From Exiguobacterium antarcticum DSM 14480 (GTDB taxonomy: Bacteria; Bacillota; Bacilli; Exiguobacteriales; Exiguobacteriaceae), in the NCBI RefSeq assembly GCF_000685865.1, contig NZ_JMKS01000003.1, positions 1,178,001 to 1,242,000 on the forward strand: a stretch of 64,000 nucleotides of DNA, given 5' to 3'. Below the pieces are notes generated by a model, which ran no database searches, was not told the origin of the DNA, and saw only the letters and a program-made list of their open reading frames with translations. This document shows, one piece after another, positions 50,045-59,539 of this stretch. How positions within the stretch are numbered: the first letter of the stretch is position 1; each line of letters begins with the position of its first letter. Made by a program: the position numbers and the translations under genes.

Positions 50045-50521
50045 TTAAACCGCTGTCAGCGATTTATAGTTGACGGTATTCGTTAGACTTTTTAAGACAG
50101 AGAGCAGTTCGTACATCGAAAGTTTGTCCGCATCTTTGACGAGACGGTATTCATCGCCGTCTTGCAGCAATTCTGCGACGACTTCTCCCGCTGAACTCCG
50201 TACTGAGAATTTTCCTTTTGTCAGGTCGAAGGAAATGGTATACGTGCCACGTTCATACACGTTATACTCACATTTCTTCGAGAAGAGTGAAAATTTCTCA
50301 CGCATTTGACCTACTTCTTGACCATCGTGGTTCATCACGACCCATTTCTTACATGTCGGGATGAACTTACCAAACGCTACCCCTCTACCTTCACCATTCA
50401 TTACTTGGACACGACCTGTTTCGTCGTGTTGAACCGCACCAATCATTTGGTGGGACTCATCATAAATCGCGGCATGACCTTGCGAAAAAACGCAACCCTG
50501 CACATAGACAACTTTGCGCAA
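50045..50521 (-). CDS. Small beta-rich protein, possibly tubby/LURP1-like
   Basis: A 158-residue protein from a TTG at 50521, eight bases after GAGGAG; the frame extends to a GTG at 50539 that overlaps the ribosome binding site. The sequence is a series of short strands with Gly turns (QMIGAVQHDETGRVQVM, KWVVMNHDGQEVGQMREKFSLF, YTISFDLTKGKFSVRSSAGEVVAELLQ), like the tubby C-terminal/LURP-one barrel. A hydrophobic region is not seen. Family call is tentative and function unknown. Confidence 0.55.
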   Translation of the reverse strand: MRKVVYVQGCVFSQGHAAIYDESHQMIGAVQHDETGRVQVMNGEGRGVAFGKFIPTCKKWVVMNHDGQEVGQMREKFSLFSKKCEYNVYERGTYTISFDLTKGKFSVRSSAGEVVAELLQDGDEYRLVKDADKLSMYELLSVLKSLTNTVNYKSLTAV

Positions 50522-50692
50522 CAGAAATTCTCCTCTCACTGCTAAAAAGTGCTGGTAGTTCGTCCCCAGTATATTTAGACATTCCGAATAAATTGATTTT
50601 CTTTATCTGACTGATATTTCGTTAACGAAAATGATTATTACACCGTTTGAACAAATTGACAACCCCCTTTTGTCGACAATCATTCGACAATG

Positions 50693-51220
50693 TTAGCGAA
50701 AGCCACTCTCATGGGCAAATTCCAGTAATTCGTTTCGATCAATCAAGCGAATCCGGTTCGGTTCAGCTAAGCGATAAGCGGCTTCCGTATAAGTCGAGTT
50801 CGTCACGACCCACCCCTCGTCCATTTCGTAAAACGGGACGGCGGCTGCCACTTGTTGAACCGCTTCAAGACCAACGGCTGACCCGTATCGTTTCGCTTGA
50901 ATCGCAATCCTATACCCTTGTGCGTCTTCAATCAACAAATCTGCTCCGAAATCTCGTGAGGCCGGTGTCAACTCGACACGATACCCGGCTGTTTCAAAAA
51001 GCTCGACTAACCATTCCTCAAACTCGCGCCCTTCCATCCGGTCCAAGCGATTCGCAAGCGACGGTGTCAGGAAGGAAAGGATTAAAAAGAGTGTACACCC
51101 TACTATACTGATAATCAAGATTAAAGGTTCCCAAGAACTCGAAAAAAAATAAGCGCCAACTGCTCCGCTCCCTGCAAACAGCAAGGCGATCATTCTTCGT
51201 TTCGTCCGTTTCTGCATCAT
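50693..51220 (-). CDS. Membrane-anchored Mrr-like restriction endonuclease-fold protein
   Basis: A 175-residue protein. The upstream part of the frame (to 51274) lacks a ribosome binding site; the ATG pair at 51220/51217 follows GGAGAGGGAAAGGG. Two hydrophobic helices (about 10-50) are followed by a PD-(D/E)xK nuclease domain: GREFEEWLVELFETAGYRVELTPASRDFGADLLIE (Asp) and IAIQAKRYGSAVGLEAVQQV (the QAK motif). This is the Mrr_cat family. Membrane-anchored Mrr-like proteins are known in Gram-positives, but their function is not established. Not linked to a methylase here. Confidence 0.8.
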   Translation of the reverse strand: MMQKRTKRRMIALLFAGSGAVGAYFFSSSWEPLILIISIVGCTLFLILSFLTPSLANRLDRMEGREFEEWLVELFETAGYRVELTPASRDFGADLLIEDAQGYRIAIQAKRYGSAVGLEAVQQVAAAVPFYEMDEGWVVTNSTYTEAAYRLAEPNRIRLIDRNELLEFAHESGFR

Positions 51221-51443
51221 TTCCCTTTCCCTCTCCTGTCTGTAAATTGATTTCATGTGACTTATGTACAGCAAACCGAATATGTTTATTGCCTTGACCT
51301 CATCATACTAAATTTGCGCTTGTCTGGTTCATTCAAAAGGAACGTCGTCAATCGACGGAGAATATATAGAGAATACGTCTCTATCGCTAGTGACTTTTTG
51401 ATGCGAACAAACCTATCGCTTATCTTTTTTAAGGAGGCAGCTC

Positions 51444-53585
51444 ATGGCAGAACATTCATCTCCTTCTTCCAGCAAAGTCATCCATGCAACGTTACGCGCT
51501 CTCGAAGAACCTGTCGTGTTAGTTGATCGACGAGGTGTGATCGACTTTGCGAATCCTGCATTCCATAAACAATTCATGACCTCATCCACTGACGATTCCT
51601 TAAGTTCATTTTTCGGAGTCGACGAAACAACTTTCCCGATTTCTGACCGTACCGAACTCGTCGCACCACCCTATACCCTAACGATTTCTCCAGTCGAACA
51701 GACGGATTTCTTTTTAGTGACCATCAAGTCCCTTGATCTCAACCAACTGTTGAGTTCAACGCTCGATGCGAGTCTTCTCGTGACGGATTCCAACTTTCTC
51801 ATCACTGCCTTAAATGAAACGGCGAGCACGATGTTCGGATTTGATAATCCGGAGCTTCTCCATAAAATGACGCCAATCTCCTTACACGATCGGAACGAGT
51901 TCCAACTTCGAAAACAACATCTCGAACAATTGAATTTAAAAAATCTGACAGACGAGGATATTCTTCTGTTACATGGACGAGATACGGAAAATGAATGGAC
52001 GTATCATCGAAAAGATGGTTCTCATTTTCATGGGCGCCTCTACATGACCCGGCTTGCGGAAGGTGGCTTCTTCTTATTCATCACGGATATCAGTGCTCAA
52101 AAACAAGTCGAGACACACCTCGCCAAAAGTGAACGTCGGTTCCGATTGATTGCGGAATCCGTTCTGGAAGCTGTCATTTTCCACGATAACGGCATCATTC
52201 TTGATGCTAACCGGGCAGCCGAGATCATTTTCCGGACTAAACTTGAGCTGATGAAAGGTCACCGGATCCTCGACTTTATCCAACCTGAGTTTCAAGAGTC
52301 CGTCATTCGAAGAATCACTGCCCATTACGAAGAACCTTACGAAGTCATCGGACGACGGGCAGATGAAACATCCGTCGAAATCGAAGTATTCCCACGTGAA
52401 ATCACGTACGATAAAACACGCATGCGTGTCGCCGTCGTCCGCGACATCAGTGAACGAAAAAAAATCGAAAAAATGTTAGAGCGTGAAAAAAATGCCATCA
52501 TGCGGCAACGGGATATCACCCAGTCGATTCTTCAAGCTTCGAACGAAGGTTTCTTATTGACGGAAGAAGACGGCAGTTTCATCTATATGAATGTCAAGGC
52601 ACGCAAACTGCTTGATGTCCCCGGTATCGCTCCAAGTAAGATTCAAGAACGGATCAGTATGATACCAAGTTTAGACTTAGCGACCCGTTATGCCATGCTG
52701 CAGCAAGTCGAAGAATTATTTGCAGGAAAACATTCTGAAATTTCCTTCCGTTTCACGTTACAACAACCGGATGAGTCCAGTAATCATTATTTTGAGTTTT
52801 ATGCGACGTCCATCAAAAAGGAAAAAAGTCGTTTTTCCCGACATGGTTTTTTATTCGTCTTCCGCGATCGGACCGAAGAACAAAAAATGGATCAAGTCAA
52901 AGATGAATTGGTCAGTACCGTGTCGCACGAATTGCGTACCCCCCTTTCCTCGATCCTCGGTTTCATGGAACTGTTACGTTATCGACAACCAACACCGGAG
53001 AAGACAAAACGGTATATCCAAATCGTTCATGACGAAGCCAAACGACTGACCACCCTACTGAATGATTTTTTAGACATCCAACGTATGGAAGGTGGCAAAG
53101 AGGAATATGCCTTCAAACCGTTTTCATTGCGCCAGCTTCTGCTCGAAACGATTGAACACTTTGGTGAGACGGCCGAGACCCATACAATTCATGTTCATCT
53201 GAACGATGATCCGATCCTGATCTTCGCAGACGAGGATAAGGTCAAACAAGTCATCATCAACTTGTTATCGAATGCGATCAAGTATTCACCTTCATCAGAC
53301 CATATCGATGTTCGACTCGAACAATCGGCGGATCAAGCGATTTTGAACGTAAGGGATTATGGACTTGGAATTCCTCAAAATGCTTTTGATAAACTGTTCA
53401 CGAAATTTTACCGGGTCGATAACTCGGACGTCCGGAAGATTGGCGGGACGGGCTTAGGTCTTGCGATTTGTAAGGAAATCATCGAATCCCATGGTGGCGC
53501 CATCTCCGTCGAATCAGAACTAAATCACGGATCCACGTTCACAATCGTGTTGGAACTTGATCCACGAAAGGATTTTGAAAAATAA
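51444..53585 (+). CDS. Cytoplasmic multi-PAS sensor histidine kinase
   Basis: A 713-residue kinase with no membrane segment. Four PAS-like regions can be seen: about 14-95, 105-220, 228-340 (with FHDNGIILDANRAAEIIF) and 355-478. The transmitter has phospho-His495 in VSTVSHELRTPLSSILGF, LLSNAIKY and VRDYGLGIP, and TGLGLAICKEII. No response regulator gene lies nearby. Its stop overlaps the start of the following SDR gene (TAATG), so it is translationally coupled to an enzyme. AAGGAGG precedes the ATG. Confidence 0.9.
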   Translation: MAEHSSPSSSKVIHATLRALEEPVVLVDRRGVIDFANPAFHKQFMTSSTDDSLSSFFGVDETTFPISDRTELVAPPYTLTISPVEQTDFFLVTIKSLDLNQLLSSTLDASLLVTDSNFLITALNETASTMFGFDNPELLHKMTPISLHDRNEFQLRKQHLEQLNLKNLTDEDILLLHGRDTENEWTYHRKDGSHFHGRLYMTRLAEGGFFLFITDISAQKQVETHLAKSERRFRLIAESVLEAVIFHDNGIILDANRAAEIIFRTKLELMKGHRILDFIQPEFQESVIRRITAHYEEPYEVIGRRADETSVEIEVFPREITYDKTRMRVAVVRDISERKKIEKMLEREKNAIMRQRDITQSILQASNEGFLLTEEDGSFIYMNVKARKLLDVPGIAPSKIQERISMIPSLDLATRYAMLQQVEELFAGKHSEISFRFTLQQPDESSNHYFEFYATSIKKEKSRFSRHGFLFVFRDRTEEQKMDQVKDELVSTVSHELRTPLSSILGFMELLRYRQPTPEKTKRYIQIVHDEAKRLTTLLNDFLDIQRMEGGKEEYAFKPFSLRQLLLETIEHFGETAETHTIHVHLNDDPILIFADEDKVKQVIINLLSNAIKYSPSSDHIDVRLEQSADQAILNVRDYGLGIPQNAFDKLFTKFYRVDNSDVRKIGGTGLGLAICKEIIESHGGAISVESELNHGSTFTIVLELDPRKDFEK

Positions 53586-54670
53586 TGAAACGAACTTATC
53601 TTATGACCGGTTTCCCTGGATTTTTGGCCACGAAGCTCATCGAACGACTGGCGCTTGTTCCGGAACAGATTGAGTGTTTTTATTTGCTTCATCTCAAACA
53701 TGAGCATACAAGCGCCGTCGCTCAAAAAAAACACTTTTTAAAAACGACTGCCTTACAGGATGAGCAACTGATCTTAATCGAAGGTGATATTACAAAGGAC
53801 GGACTGGGTTTGCCAAACGAGATTCGGCAAGAGTTGGCGTTTCGTGTCACCCACGTATTTCACCTTGCGGCACTGTATGATTTAGCGACTTCCTACGATA
53901 CGGCTTTTCGCATCAACGTCATCGGCACATCTAACGTGACACGGCTCGCCCATACCTTCACTCACTTAGAACGATACGTTTATTTCAGTACCGCCTATGT
54001 GTCTGGTCTACGGACGGGAACCGTGTTCGAAAACGAACTGACCCATCATACGGCCTTTAAAAATGCGTATGAAGAAACAAAATATCTCGCAGAGGTCCGG
54101 TTCCGAAAAGAAGTCGGGACATTGCCCTATACGATCATCCGTCCCGGTATCGTCGTCGGGCATTCCCAGACGGGGGAAACACCTAAATGGGATGGCGTTT
54201 ACTTCGTCCTAAACGCCTTACGACTGCTGAACAAATTTTCGCCGTTACCCTATGCAGGACGTGCGAACGCACTCGTCAATCTGGTTCCTTATGATTATGT
54301 CGTCAATGCGACCACCTATCTCAGTCATGCCCCGTCAGGCATTCAGAAGACGTATCATCTGACGGATCCATTCCCCCATGGTGCCCGAGCCATCTACGAG
54401 ATGTTGCATGTCGTCTACTACGGTTCGTATCCGCGTGGTGTCGTCCCGTTTCGTCTCGTCACATCGGTCTTGACGCCGCGTGTCACTAAGCGACTGCAGA
54501 TGCAACGACAGACGCTTGATTATTTTGTGCATCCGGTACGGTATGACACAAGTAATACGTTACGCGATCTCGATGGGACCGGTATCATCTGTCCTGATTT
54601 AGCAGAACTCATTCCTCGGCTAGTCACCTATTATAAAAAAAACCACCCACAGATGGAGGAGACGACATGA
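53585..54670 (+). CDS. SDR-family reductase resembling the male-sterility/thioester-reductase group
   Basis: A 361-residue extended short-chain dehydrogenase. The Rossmann motif is TGFPGFLATKLIERL, the active site contains YFSTAYVSG and YEETKYLAE (Tyr-x-x-x-Lys), and VTHVFHLAALYDL and IIRPGIVVG follow. The GFLATKL form is typical of NAD_binding_4 proteins that reduce acyl thioesters or modify sterol/lipid substrates, and also of sugar-type SDRs, so the substrate is open. It overlaps the kinase by one base and the next SDR by four. Confidence 0.75.
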   Translation: MKRTYLMTGFPGFLATKLIERLALVPEQIECFYLLHLKHEHTSAVAQKKHFLKTTALQDEQLILIEGDITKDGLGLPNEIRQELAFRVTHVFHLAALYDLATSYDTAFRINVIGTSNVTRLAHTFTHLERYVYFSTAYVSGLRTGTVFENELTHHTAFKNAYEETKYLAEVRFRKEVGTLPYTIIRPGIVVGHSQTGETPKWDGVYFVLNALRLLNKFSPLPYAGRANALVNLVPYDYVVNATTYLSHAPSGIQKTYHLTDPFPHGARAIYEMLHVVYYGSYPRGVVPFRLVTSVLTPRVTKRLQMQRQTLDYFVHPVRYDTSNTLRDLDGTGIICPDLAELIPRLVTYYKKNHPQMEETT

Positions 54671-55410
54671 ATGTTTTGATTACTGGCATGAACGGAACGG
54701 TCGCTCCCGTCGTAGCAGATGTCTTCCGGACACACGGCTATGACGTGACGGCATGGGATCGCTCCGTCGTCTCGACGACGGACCTTGCCCTCATGGAAGC
54801 GTTCATCGACCGGGTTCAACCGGACCTGTTACTTCATATCGGCATGGGATCGGCTGAATTCGCCGAGACGCTTGCACGTCTGTCGTTCGAACGAAACATC
54901 CCGTTCCTTTTCACAAGTACGGCATCTGTCTATGCTGATCATCAACAGGGTCCTCACGACCCTTCCATCGCCCCTGAAGCAGAAGATGAGTACGGTTTTT
55001 ACAAACGGACATGTGAACGACTCATCCAAGCTGTCAATCCGGATGCCTACATCGTCCGGATTGGTTGGCAAATCGGACAAGCGGCAGGTTCGAATAATAT
55101 GATCGACTACTTAGAACGTCATGCTGCGTCAGGAGAGATTCCTGCCAGTACAAACTGGTATCCTTCCTGCGCTTTCTTGGAAGACACGGCGGGTACGCTA
55201 TATACACTCATCACATCAGAGAGACCTGGTCTGTATCTCGCCAATGGCAATCGAGATCATTCATTCTTCGATATTGCAACCGCCCTTAATACGTTACATG
55301 GTTCGAAGTGGTCGATCACAGAAGACAACACGATTACACGCGACGACCGTATGCGTGATTACCGGGTTGTTCTCCGACCGATTACGGAGCGTCTCTCCTT
55401 GCCTTCCTAA
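54667..55410 (+). CDS. SDR-family NAD(P)-dependent epimerase-like protein
   Basis: A 247-residue extended SDR, smaller than the neighbour. It starts MNVLITGMNGTVAPVVADVF (GxxGxxA), has FTSTASVYADHQQ and YGFYKRTCER with the Tyr-x-x-x-Lys pair, and IVRIGWQIG. It resembles dTDP-4-dehydrorhamnose reductase (RfbD/RmlD)-type proteins. Cotranscribed with the kinase and the other SDR by ATGA overlap. Substrate unknown. Confidence 0.75.
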   Translation: MNVLITGMNGTVAPVVADVFRTHGYDVTAWDRSVVSTTDLALMEAFIDRVQPDLLLHIGMGSAEFAETLARLSFERNIPFLFTSTASVYADHQQGPHDPSIAPEAEDEYGFYKRTCERLIQAVNPDAYIVRIGWQIGQAAGSNNMIDYLERHAASGEIPASTNWYPSCAFLEDTAGTLYTLITSERPGLYLANGNRDHSFFDIATALNTLHGSKWSITEDNTITRDDRMRDYRVVLRPITERLSLPS

Positions 55411-55458
55411 AAAATGTCGTTCGATTCCGCTAAGCAACGGGATCAAACGACATTTTTT
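55409..55458. terminator. Bidirectional terminator after the SDR pair
   Basis: AAAATGTCGTT pairs with AACGACATTTT with further pairing inside (GATTCC/GGGATC), flanked by A and T runs. Confidence 0.85.
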
Positions 55459-55475
55459 TATGCTGTTCCTGAGAA

Positions 55476-56867
55476 TCAGCCAATCAACATATTTTCTTTT
55501 GGATAACGAATCGTCCGGTCATGTTGCGCAGCAAAGGTGAAAAGAATCGTCAACGAGCCAACGCGTCCGAGTAACATCATGAACATGATTAACCCCTTCC
55601 CCACACCATTCAGCTCTGCCGTCACGTTCAACGACAACCCTACTGTCCCAAATGCCGAGACAGTCTCAAAAAATAATCCTACGAACGAGATGTTGGGTTG
55701 CGACAATGCGAGTAACGTCGTAATCAAGGCAATGAACAAGAGACTGAAGACAGCAATCGCATACGCTTTTTGAACTGCCTGCGGCCGAACCGTCCGTCGC
55801 ATCAAGACTGTCTCTCGTTGTCCACGCAGATAGGTCCAGACGTTTTTCAAGATGACGGCCGCGGTCGTCACCTTGATACCGGACCCGGTCGAAGCGGAAC
55901 CCGCCCCGATGTACATCAGGACCATCATCAATCCAATCGAAAGCGGGACCATCGTCGTCAAATCAATCGTCTGAAAACCTGCGGTACGCGTCGTGACGAC
56001 TTGGAAAAATACGATGTGCAAAGCCTCAGAAAAAGAGGCTTCATGGAGTGAACCAAGATGCGAGAGCCACTCATAAATCATCATCGCGATGACACCAAGA
56101 CCGTTGATGACAAGCAATGACAAGACCATCAATTTCGAGTGAAGTGAAATTTTTTTAAAGCTGCGTTTCGCAGACAAATCGGCGATGACCGTAAAACCCA
56201 GTCCACCAATCATCAATAACGCTGCAATCGTCAAGATGAACGTCGTATCCTGCTGGAACCCCATCAGATTATCGCCCCATAAGGCAAAACCAGCATTATT
56301 GAATGCTGAGACTGCATGGAACAATCCATAATATAATGATTTTCCGAGCGTGTACTTGTATTGAATGAACAAGTCGAGGGCAATCAATAACATCCCAATC
56401 AATTCAACGACGACCGTCGTCAAAATGATGTTGCGGACAAGACGAATCGTGCCGCCCGGACTATCGAGATTAAACATCTCTTGTATGATGATCCGTTGAC
56501 GAATTCCGATTTTTCGTCCTGTCACACTCAACAGAACAAGTGCAATCGTCATGAAGCCCAGTCCACCAATCTGAATCAACAGCATCAGAATAATCTGCCC
56601 CAACAGATTATAGGCTTCCGCGATGTTGATCGGCGACAAACCAGTTACTGTACCGGCAGACGTCGCGACAAACAGACAATCAATAAACGAGACATCTTGA
56701 CCTGCCTGTTGAGCGATTGGTAACCACAATAAAAAGCCGCCCAATAAAATCGTTAATGTAAAACCCATCGCAATAAATCGAGCTGGTTTATCAAATAATT
56801 GATGATACACCACTTCTCCAAACCGCCCGAACATGGCTAATCGCGACCGTCTTTTATGTGAAAACAT
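55476..56867 (-). CDS. TrkH/KtrB-family potassium uptake channel subunit
   Basis: A 463-residue channel protein. Four M1-P-M2 repeats can be traced with filter-type sequences including TSAGTVTGL, AVSAFNNAGFALWG, TRTAGFQTID and VSAFGTVGLSL. AGGAGG fits the ATG at 56867; the frame from 56927 extends through it. It should form the ion-conducting part of a Ktr system with a KtrA/C regulator, whose gene is not in the window. KtrB versus KtrD was not resolved. Confidence 0.9.
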   Translation of the reverse strand: MFSHKRRSRLAMFGRFGEVVYHQLFDKPARFIAMGFTLTILLGGFLLWLPIAQQAGQDVSFIDCLFVATSAGTVTGLSPINIAEAYNLLGQIILMLLIQIGGLGFMTIALVLLSVTGRKIGIRQRIIIQEMFNLDSPGGTIRLVRNIILTTVVVELIGMLLIALDLFIQYKYTLGKSLYYGLFHAVSAFNNAGFALWGDNLMGFQQDTTFILTIAALLMIGGLGFTVIADLSAKRSFKKISLHSKLMVLSLLVINGLGVIAMMIYEWLSHLGSLHEASFSEALHIVFFQVVTTRTAGFQTIDLTTMVPLSIGLMMVLMYIGAGSASTGSGIKVTTAAVILKNVWTYLRGQRETVLMRRTVRPQAVQKAYAIAVFSLLFIALITTLLALSQPNISFVGLFFETVSAFGTVGLSLNVTAELNGVGKGLIMFMMLLGRVGSLTILFTFAAQHDRTIRYPKENMLIG

Positions 56868-57027
56868 ATTCATACTCCTCCTAGATGAAATGACCCAATC
56901 GCATCTATCATACTCCCTCAAAAACATTTGTTCTATTTAAATCTGCAATCCGCTAAACGTTTTCGTTTTTTTTTGGTAAAATAGATAAAAGTCGACGTTT
57001 AATCAGAAAAGGAGGTTGAAGGAAACA

Positions 57028-57267
57028 GTGGACCCTAGGACGGCTGACCATACGATTGAGGACGTCTGGCGAAGGCTAGAACGCCAATCACAATGGATGC
57101 CCGCACAGTTGTATTATCAATTCGAGGAATTATTATCGCTACATGTAGATCAATCAATTCTAAATGAATTGTATATTGCATTAAAAAAATACGATGTATT
57201 AACCGATATAGAGCGTGACGAACGAAACGAAAGCATTCAATTGCTTATCGACGAAAACGGCGCGTGA
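57028..57267 (+). CDS. Small unrecognised protein upstream of motA
   Basis: A 79-residue protein from GTG at 57028, 12 bases after AAGGAGG; a TTG at 57016 touches the ribosome binding site. It is acidic, helical and begins MDPRTADHTIEDVWRRLERQ, ending ESIQLLIDENGA. No family recognised. It is 97 bases before motA in the same direction and may be co-transcribed. Confidence 0.5.
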   Translation: MDPRTADHTIEDVWRRLERQSQWMPAQLYYQFEELLSLHVDQSILNELYIALKKYDVLTDIERDERNESIQLLIDENGA

Positions 57268-57364
57268 TTCTCGGTTTTTGGATTTCCGAGCAGAAGACGC
57301 CTCTTCTGCTCTTTTTATTTTTCGTTCACGATCAGACAACATGGGGAAAGGTGGCACAACTGAA

Positions 57365-58150
57365 ATGGATATCGTGTCGATTATTGGTATTATACTAGGG
57401 CTCATCACCCTGGTCGGAGGAATGTTTTTAAAAGGAGCTTCTCCTATCGCGTTGCTGAACCCGGCGGCGCTCGTCATTATTTTTGCCGGTACTGCGGCAG
57501 CAATCATGATTTCCTTTCCAAAGGAACGTTTAAAGATCATCCCTGCTTTGTTTAAAGTCATCTTCTTTGAGCAACAACTGATGACAAAACAAACGTTACT
57601 CCAACAGTTTTTAACACTCTCGACGCAAGCCCGAAAAGAAGGTTTGCTGTCGCTTGAAACAGCGCTCGAAGAAGTCGACAATGCCTTCATGCGACGCGGC
57701 GTCATGATGGTCATCGACGGTCAACCGTCAGAATATGTCGAAGACGTCATGACCCGTGATCTTGAAAACATGACCGAACGTCACCATGCGAACGCAAACA
57801 TCTTCACGCAAGCGGGTACATATGCTCCGACGCTCGGCGTCCTTGGAGCCGTCATCGGACTTGTTGCGGCCTTGTCTGATCTATCGGACATCGAAAAATT
57901 AGGTCATGCGATTTCCGGTGCATTCATCGCGACGCTATTCGGGATTTTTACCGGATACGTCTTGTGGTTTCCGTTTGCGACCAAGTTAAAGCAAAAGTCA
58001 GCCAGTGAAATTCAACTGTATGAAATGATGATTGAAGGTATTTTATCCATCCAGAACGGAGAATCTCCTAAAAACCTGGAGGATAAATTACTTGTCTATC
58101 TGACACCGAAGGAGCGTGCGACGTATGAAACGGAAAAAGAAGCCGCATGA
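57365..58150 (+). CDS. motA: Flagellar motor stator protein MotA
   Basis: A 261-residue stator subunit with four membrane helices. The start ATG at 57365 follows AAAGGTGG; the frame upstream to 57215 runs through the small gene in another phase. Landmarks: IIGIILGLITLVGGMFLKG, the cytoplasmic loop with RKEGLLSLE, and TQAGTYAPTLGVLGAVIGLVAAL with the conserved Pro of the stator channel. It conducts H+ or Na+ to drive flagellar rotation. Overlaps motB by 26 bases. Confidence 0.95.
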   Translation: MDIVSIIGIILGLITLVGGMFLKGASPIALLNPAALVIIFAGTAAAIMISFPKERLKIIPALFKVIFFEQQLMTKQTLLQQFLTLSTQARKEGLLSLETALEEVDNAFMRRGVMMVIDGQPSEYVEDVMTRDLENMTERHHANANIFTQAGTYAPTLGVLGAVIGLVAALSDLSDIEKLGHAISGAFIATLFGIFTGYVLWFPFATKLKQKSASEIQLYEMMIEGILSIQNGESPKNLEDKLLVYLTPKERATYETEKEAA

Positions 58151-58898
58151 CGAACACATTTCCGAAGGCTGGTTAATCCCTTATGCGGATTTACTTACCT
58201 TACTACTCGCTCTGTTCATCGTTCTTTTTGCATCAAGTAACGTTGATGCCGTAAAACTTAAAGCGATGTCTCAATCGTTTAGTTCCGTCTTCAACGGCGG
58301 GTCCGGCATGATTACGAACAGTTCCTTGTCGAGCTCACAGGAAGAAGAGGATTCGAAAAAGACGGATGCGCGCACGAAAGCTCAGAGCTATGAGATTGCG
58401 GAGCTCGAAAAAATCAAAGAAGAAGCGAATGACTACATCAAAAAACAGAAGCTTGAAAAAGACATCAAAGTCGAAGTCACGAACGAGGGCCTGGTGTTCA
58501 CGATTCGGGATCGGGCTCTTTTCTCCCCTGCCCAAGCCGACGTAAAGGGAGATGCGATTCAAATCGCTCAAGGCATGAGCACACTACTCGTCAAAGCGGG
58601 CCAGCGTCAAATTCAGGTTTCTGGTCATACCGATAACATTCCGATCAATACGGCGCAGTATCCATCGAACTGGGAGCTCAGTGCCGAACGGGCAATCAGC
58701 TTCATGCGGGCACTCCAACGTAATCCTCAACTGGCACCAAAACGCTTTACGGTAAGTGGATACGGAGAGTATCAGCCGATTTCCTCGAACCAGACAGAGC
58801 GCGGCCGGAGCCAAAACCGGCGTGTCGAAGTCTTGATTCGTCCGTTGATCGATATTAAAGCACAAAACGTATTAGAGGATCAGAATGCCACACCTTGA
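58125..58898 (+). CDS. motB: Flagellar motor stator protein MotB
   Basis: A 257-residue protein from the ATG at 58125, ten bases after GGAG; a GTG at 58116 is less likely. A basic start is followed by WLIPYADLLTLLLALFIVLFA with the ion-binding Asp22, a Ser/Glu/Lys linker, and an OmpA-type peptidoglycan-binding domain: VSGHTDNIPINTAQYPSNWELSAERA and RSQNRRVEVLI. It anchors the stator to the wall. The coupling ion cannot be read from the sequence by eye. Confidence 0.95.
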   Translation: MKRKKKPHDEHISEGWLIPYADLLTLLLALFIVLFASSNVDAVKLKAMSQSFSSVFNGGSGMITNSSLSSSQEEEDSKKTDARTKAQSYEIAELEKIKEEANDYIKKQKLEKDIKVEVTNEGLVFTIRDRALFSPAQADVKGDAIQIAQGMSTLLVKAGQRQIQVSGHTDNIPINTAQYPSNWELSAERAISFMRALQRNPQLAPKRFTVSGYGEYQPISSNQTERGRSQNRRVEVLIRPLIDIKAQNVLEDQNATP

Positions 58899-58960
58899 CA
58901 GTCCACTCCTACCACAACTAACTATAGGTTCAGGTACCGATCACTCAGCTTATATACTTA

Positions 58961-59001
58961 AACAGGTCCATTCCGAAGCGTTCGGAATGGACCTGTTTTT
59001 A
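58961..59001. terminator. Terminator between motB and the DUF420 gene
   Basis: AACAGGTCCATTCCGAA (58961-58977) pairs with TTCGGAATGGACCTGTT (58981-58997) around a three-base loop. Confidence 0.85.
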
Positions 59002-59002
59002 T

Positions 59003-59536
59003 TTAATAATACGGACGGATCATCACATAGACGATGACACCAGTCAGACTGACATACAACCAAAGCGGCATCGTAAAGCGTGTCCACTTCTTATGTTTTT
59101 CGAAATTCTGATTCAGCGCATGGGCAAGCGACATCAAGACGAGTGGAACGATGACCGCTGCTAAGATGATATGCGAAATCAGGATAACGAAATACAAGGG
59201 ACGGACAAACCCTTCTCCTCCGAATTTGGTCGATTCACTGACCGCATGATATGTCACGTACGATATCAGGAACAAGGTCGTCGTCGTCATCGCACCGCCG
59301 ATGAAACGGCGATGGTTGACCCGATTTCCCCGGCGGATTGAAATCCATGCTCCGAGAAGTAACATAAACGTAAAGCTATTGAAGATTGCGTTCAGAAAAG
59401 GCAATAGTGTCCAATCGAACCCATCACCGACCTGTAAGGGCGGCGCAAAAAATAACAGTGCGACCAACAGGTTGATGACAAGCGTCAAGATGATGACGAC
59501 TGGGACGAAATTACGTTTTTTAGCAGACTGCTGCAT
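59003..59536 (-). CDS. DUF420 membrane protein
   Basis: A 177-residue protein with five membrane segments. Conserved polar residues of the DUF420/YozB family are present: NAIFNSFTFMLLLGAWISIRRGN, VNHRRFIGGAMTTTTLFLISYVTYHA and LYFVILISHIILAAVIVPL, with His residues in the membrane. YozB-like proteins are linked by context to haem-copper oxidases in other Bacilli, but none is here. AAGGAG precedes the ATG. Probably expressed with the flavoprotein gene upstream. Confidence 0.8.
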   Translation of the reverse strand: MQQSAKKRNFVPVVIILTLVINLLVALLFFAPPLQVGDGFDWTLLPFLNAIFNSFTFMLLLGAWISIRRGNRVNHRRFIGGAMTTTTLFLISYVTYHAVSESTKFGGEGFVRPLYFVILISHIILAAVIVPLVLMSLAHALNQNFEKHKKWTRFTMPLWLYVSLTGVIVYVMIRPYY

Positions 59537-59539
59537 GCA

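Noticed and set aside
50670-50690. TTGTCGA/TCGACAA as terminator of the Mrr-like gene
   Set aside because: On the minus strand the hairpin is followed by AAAAGGGGG, not by T residues.
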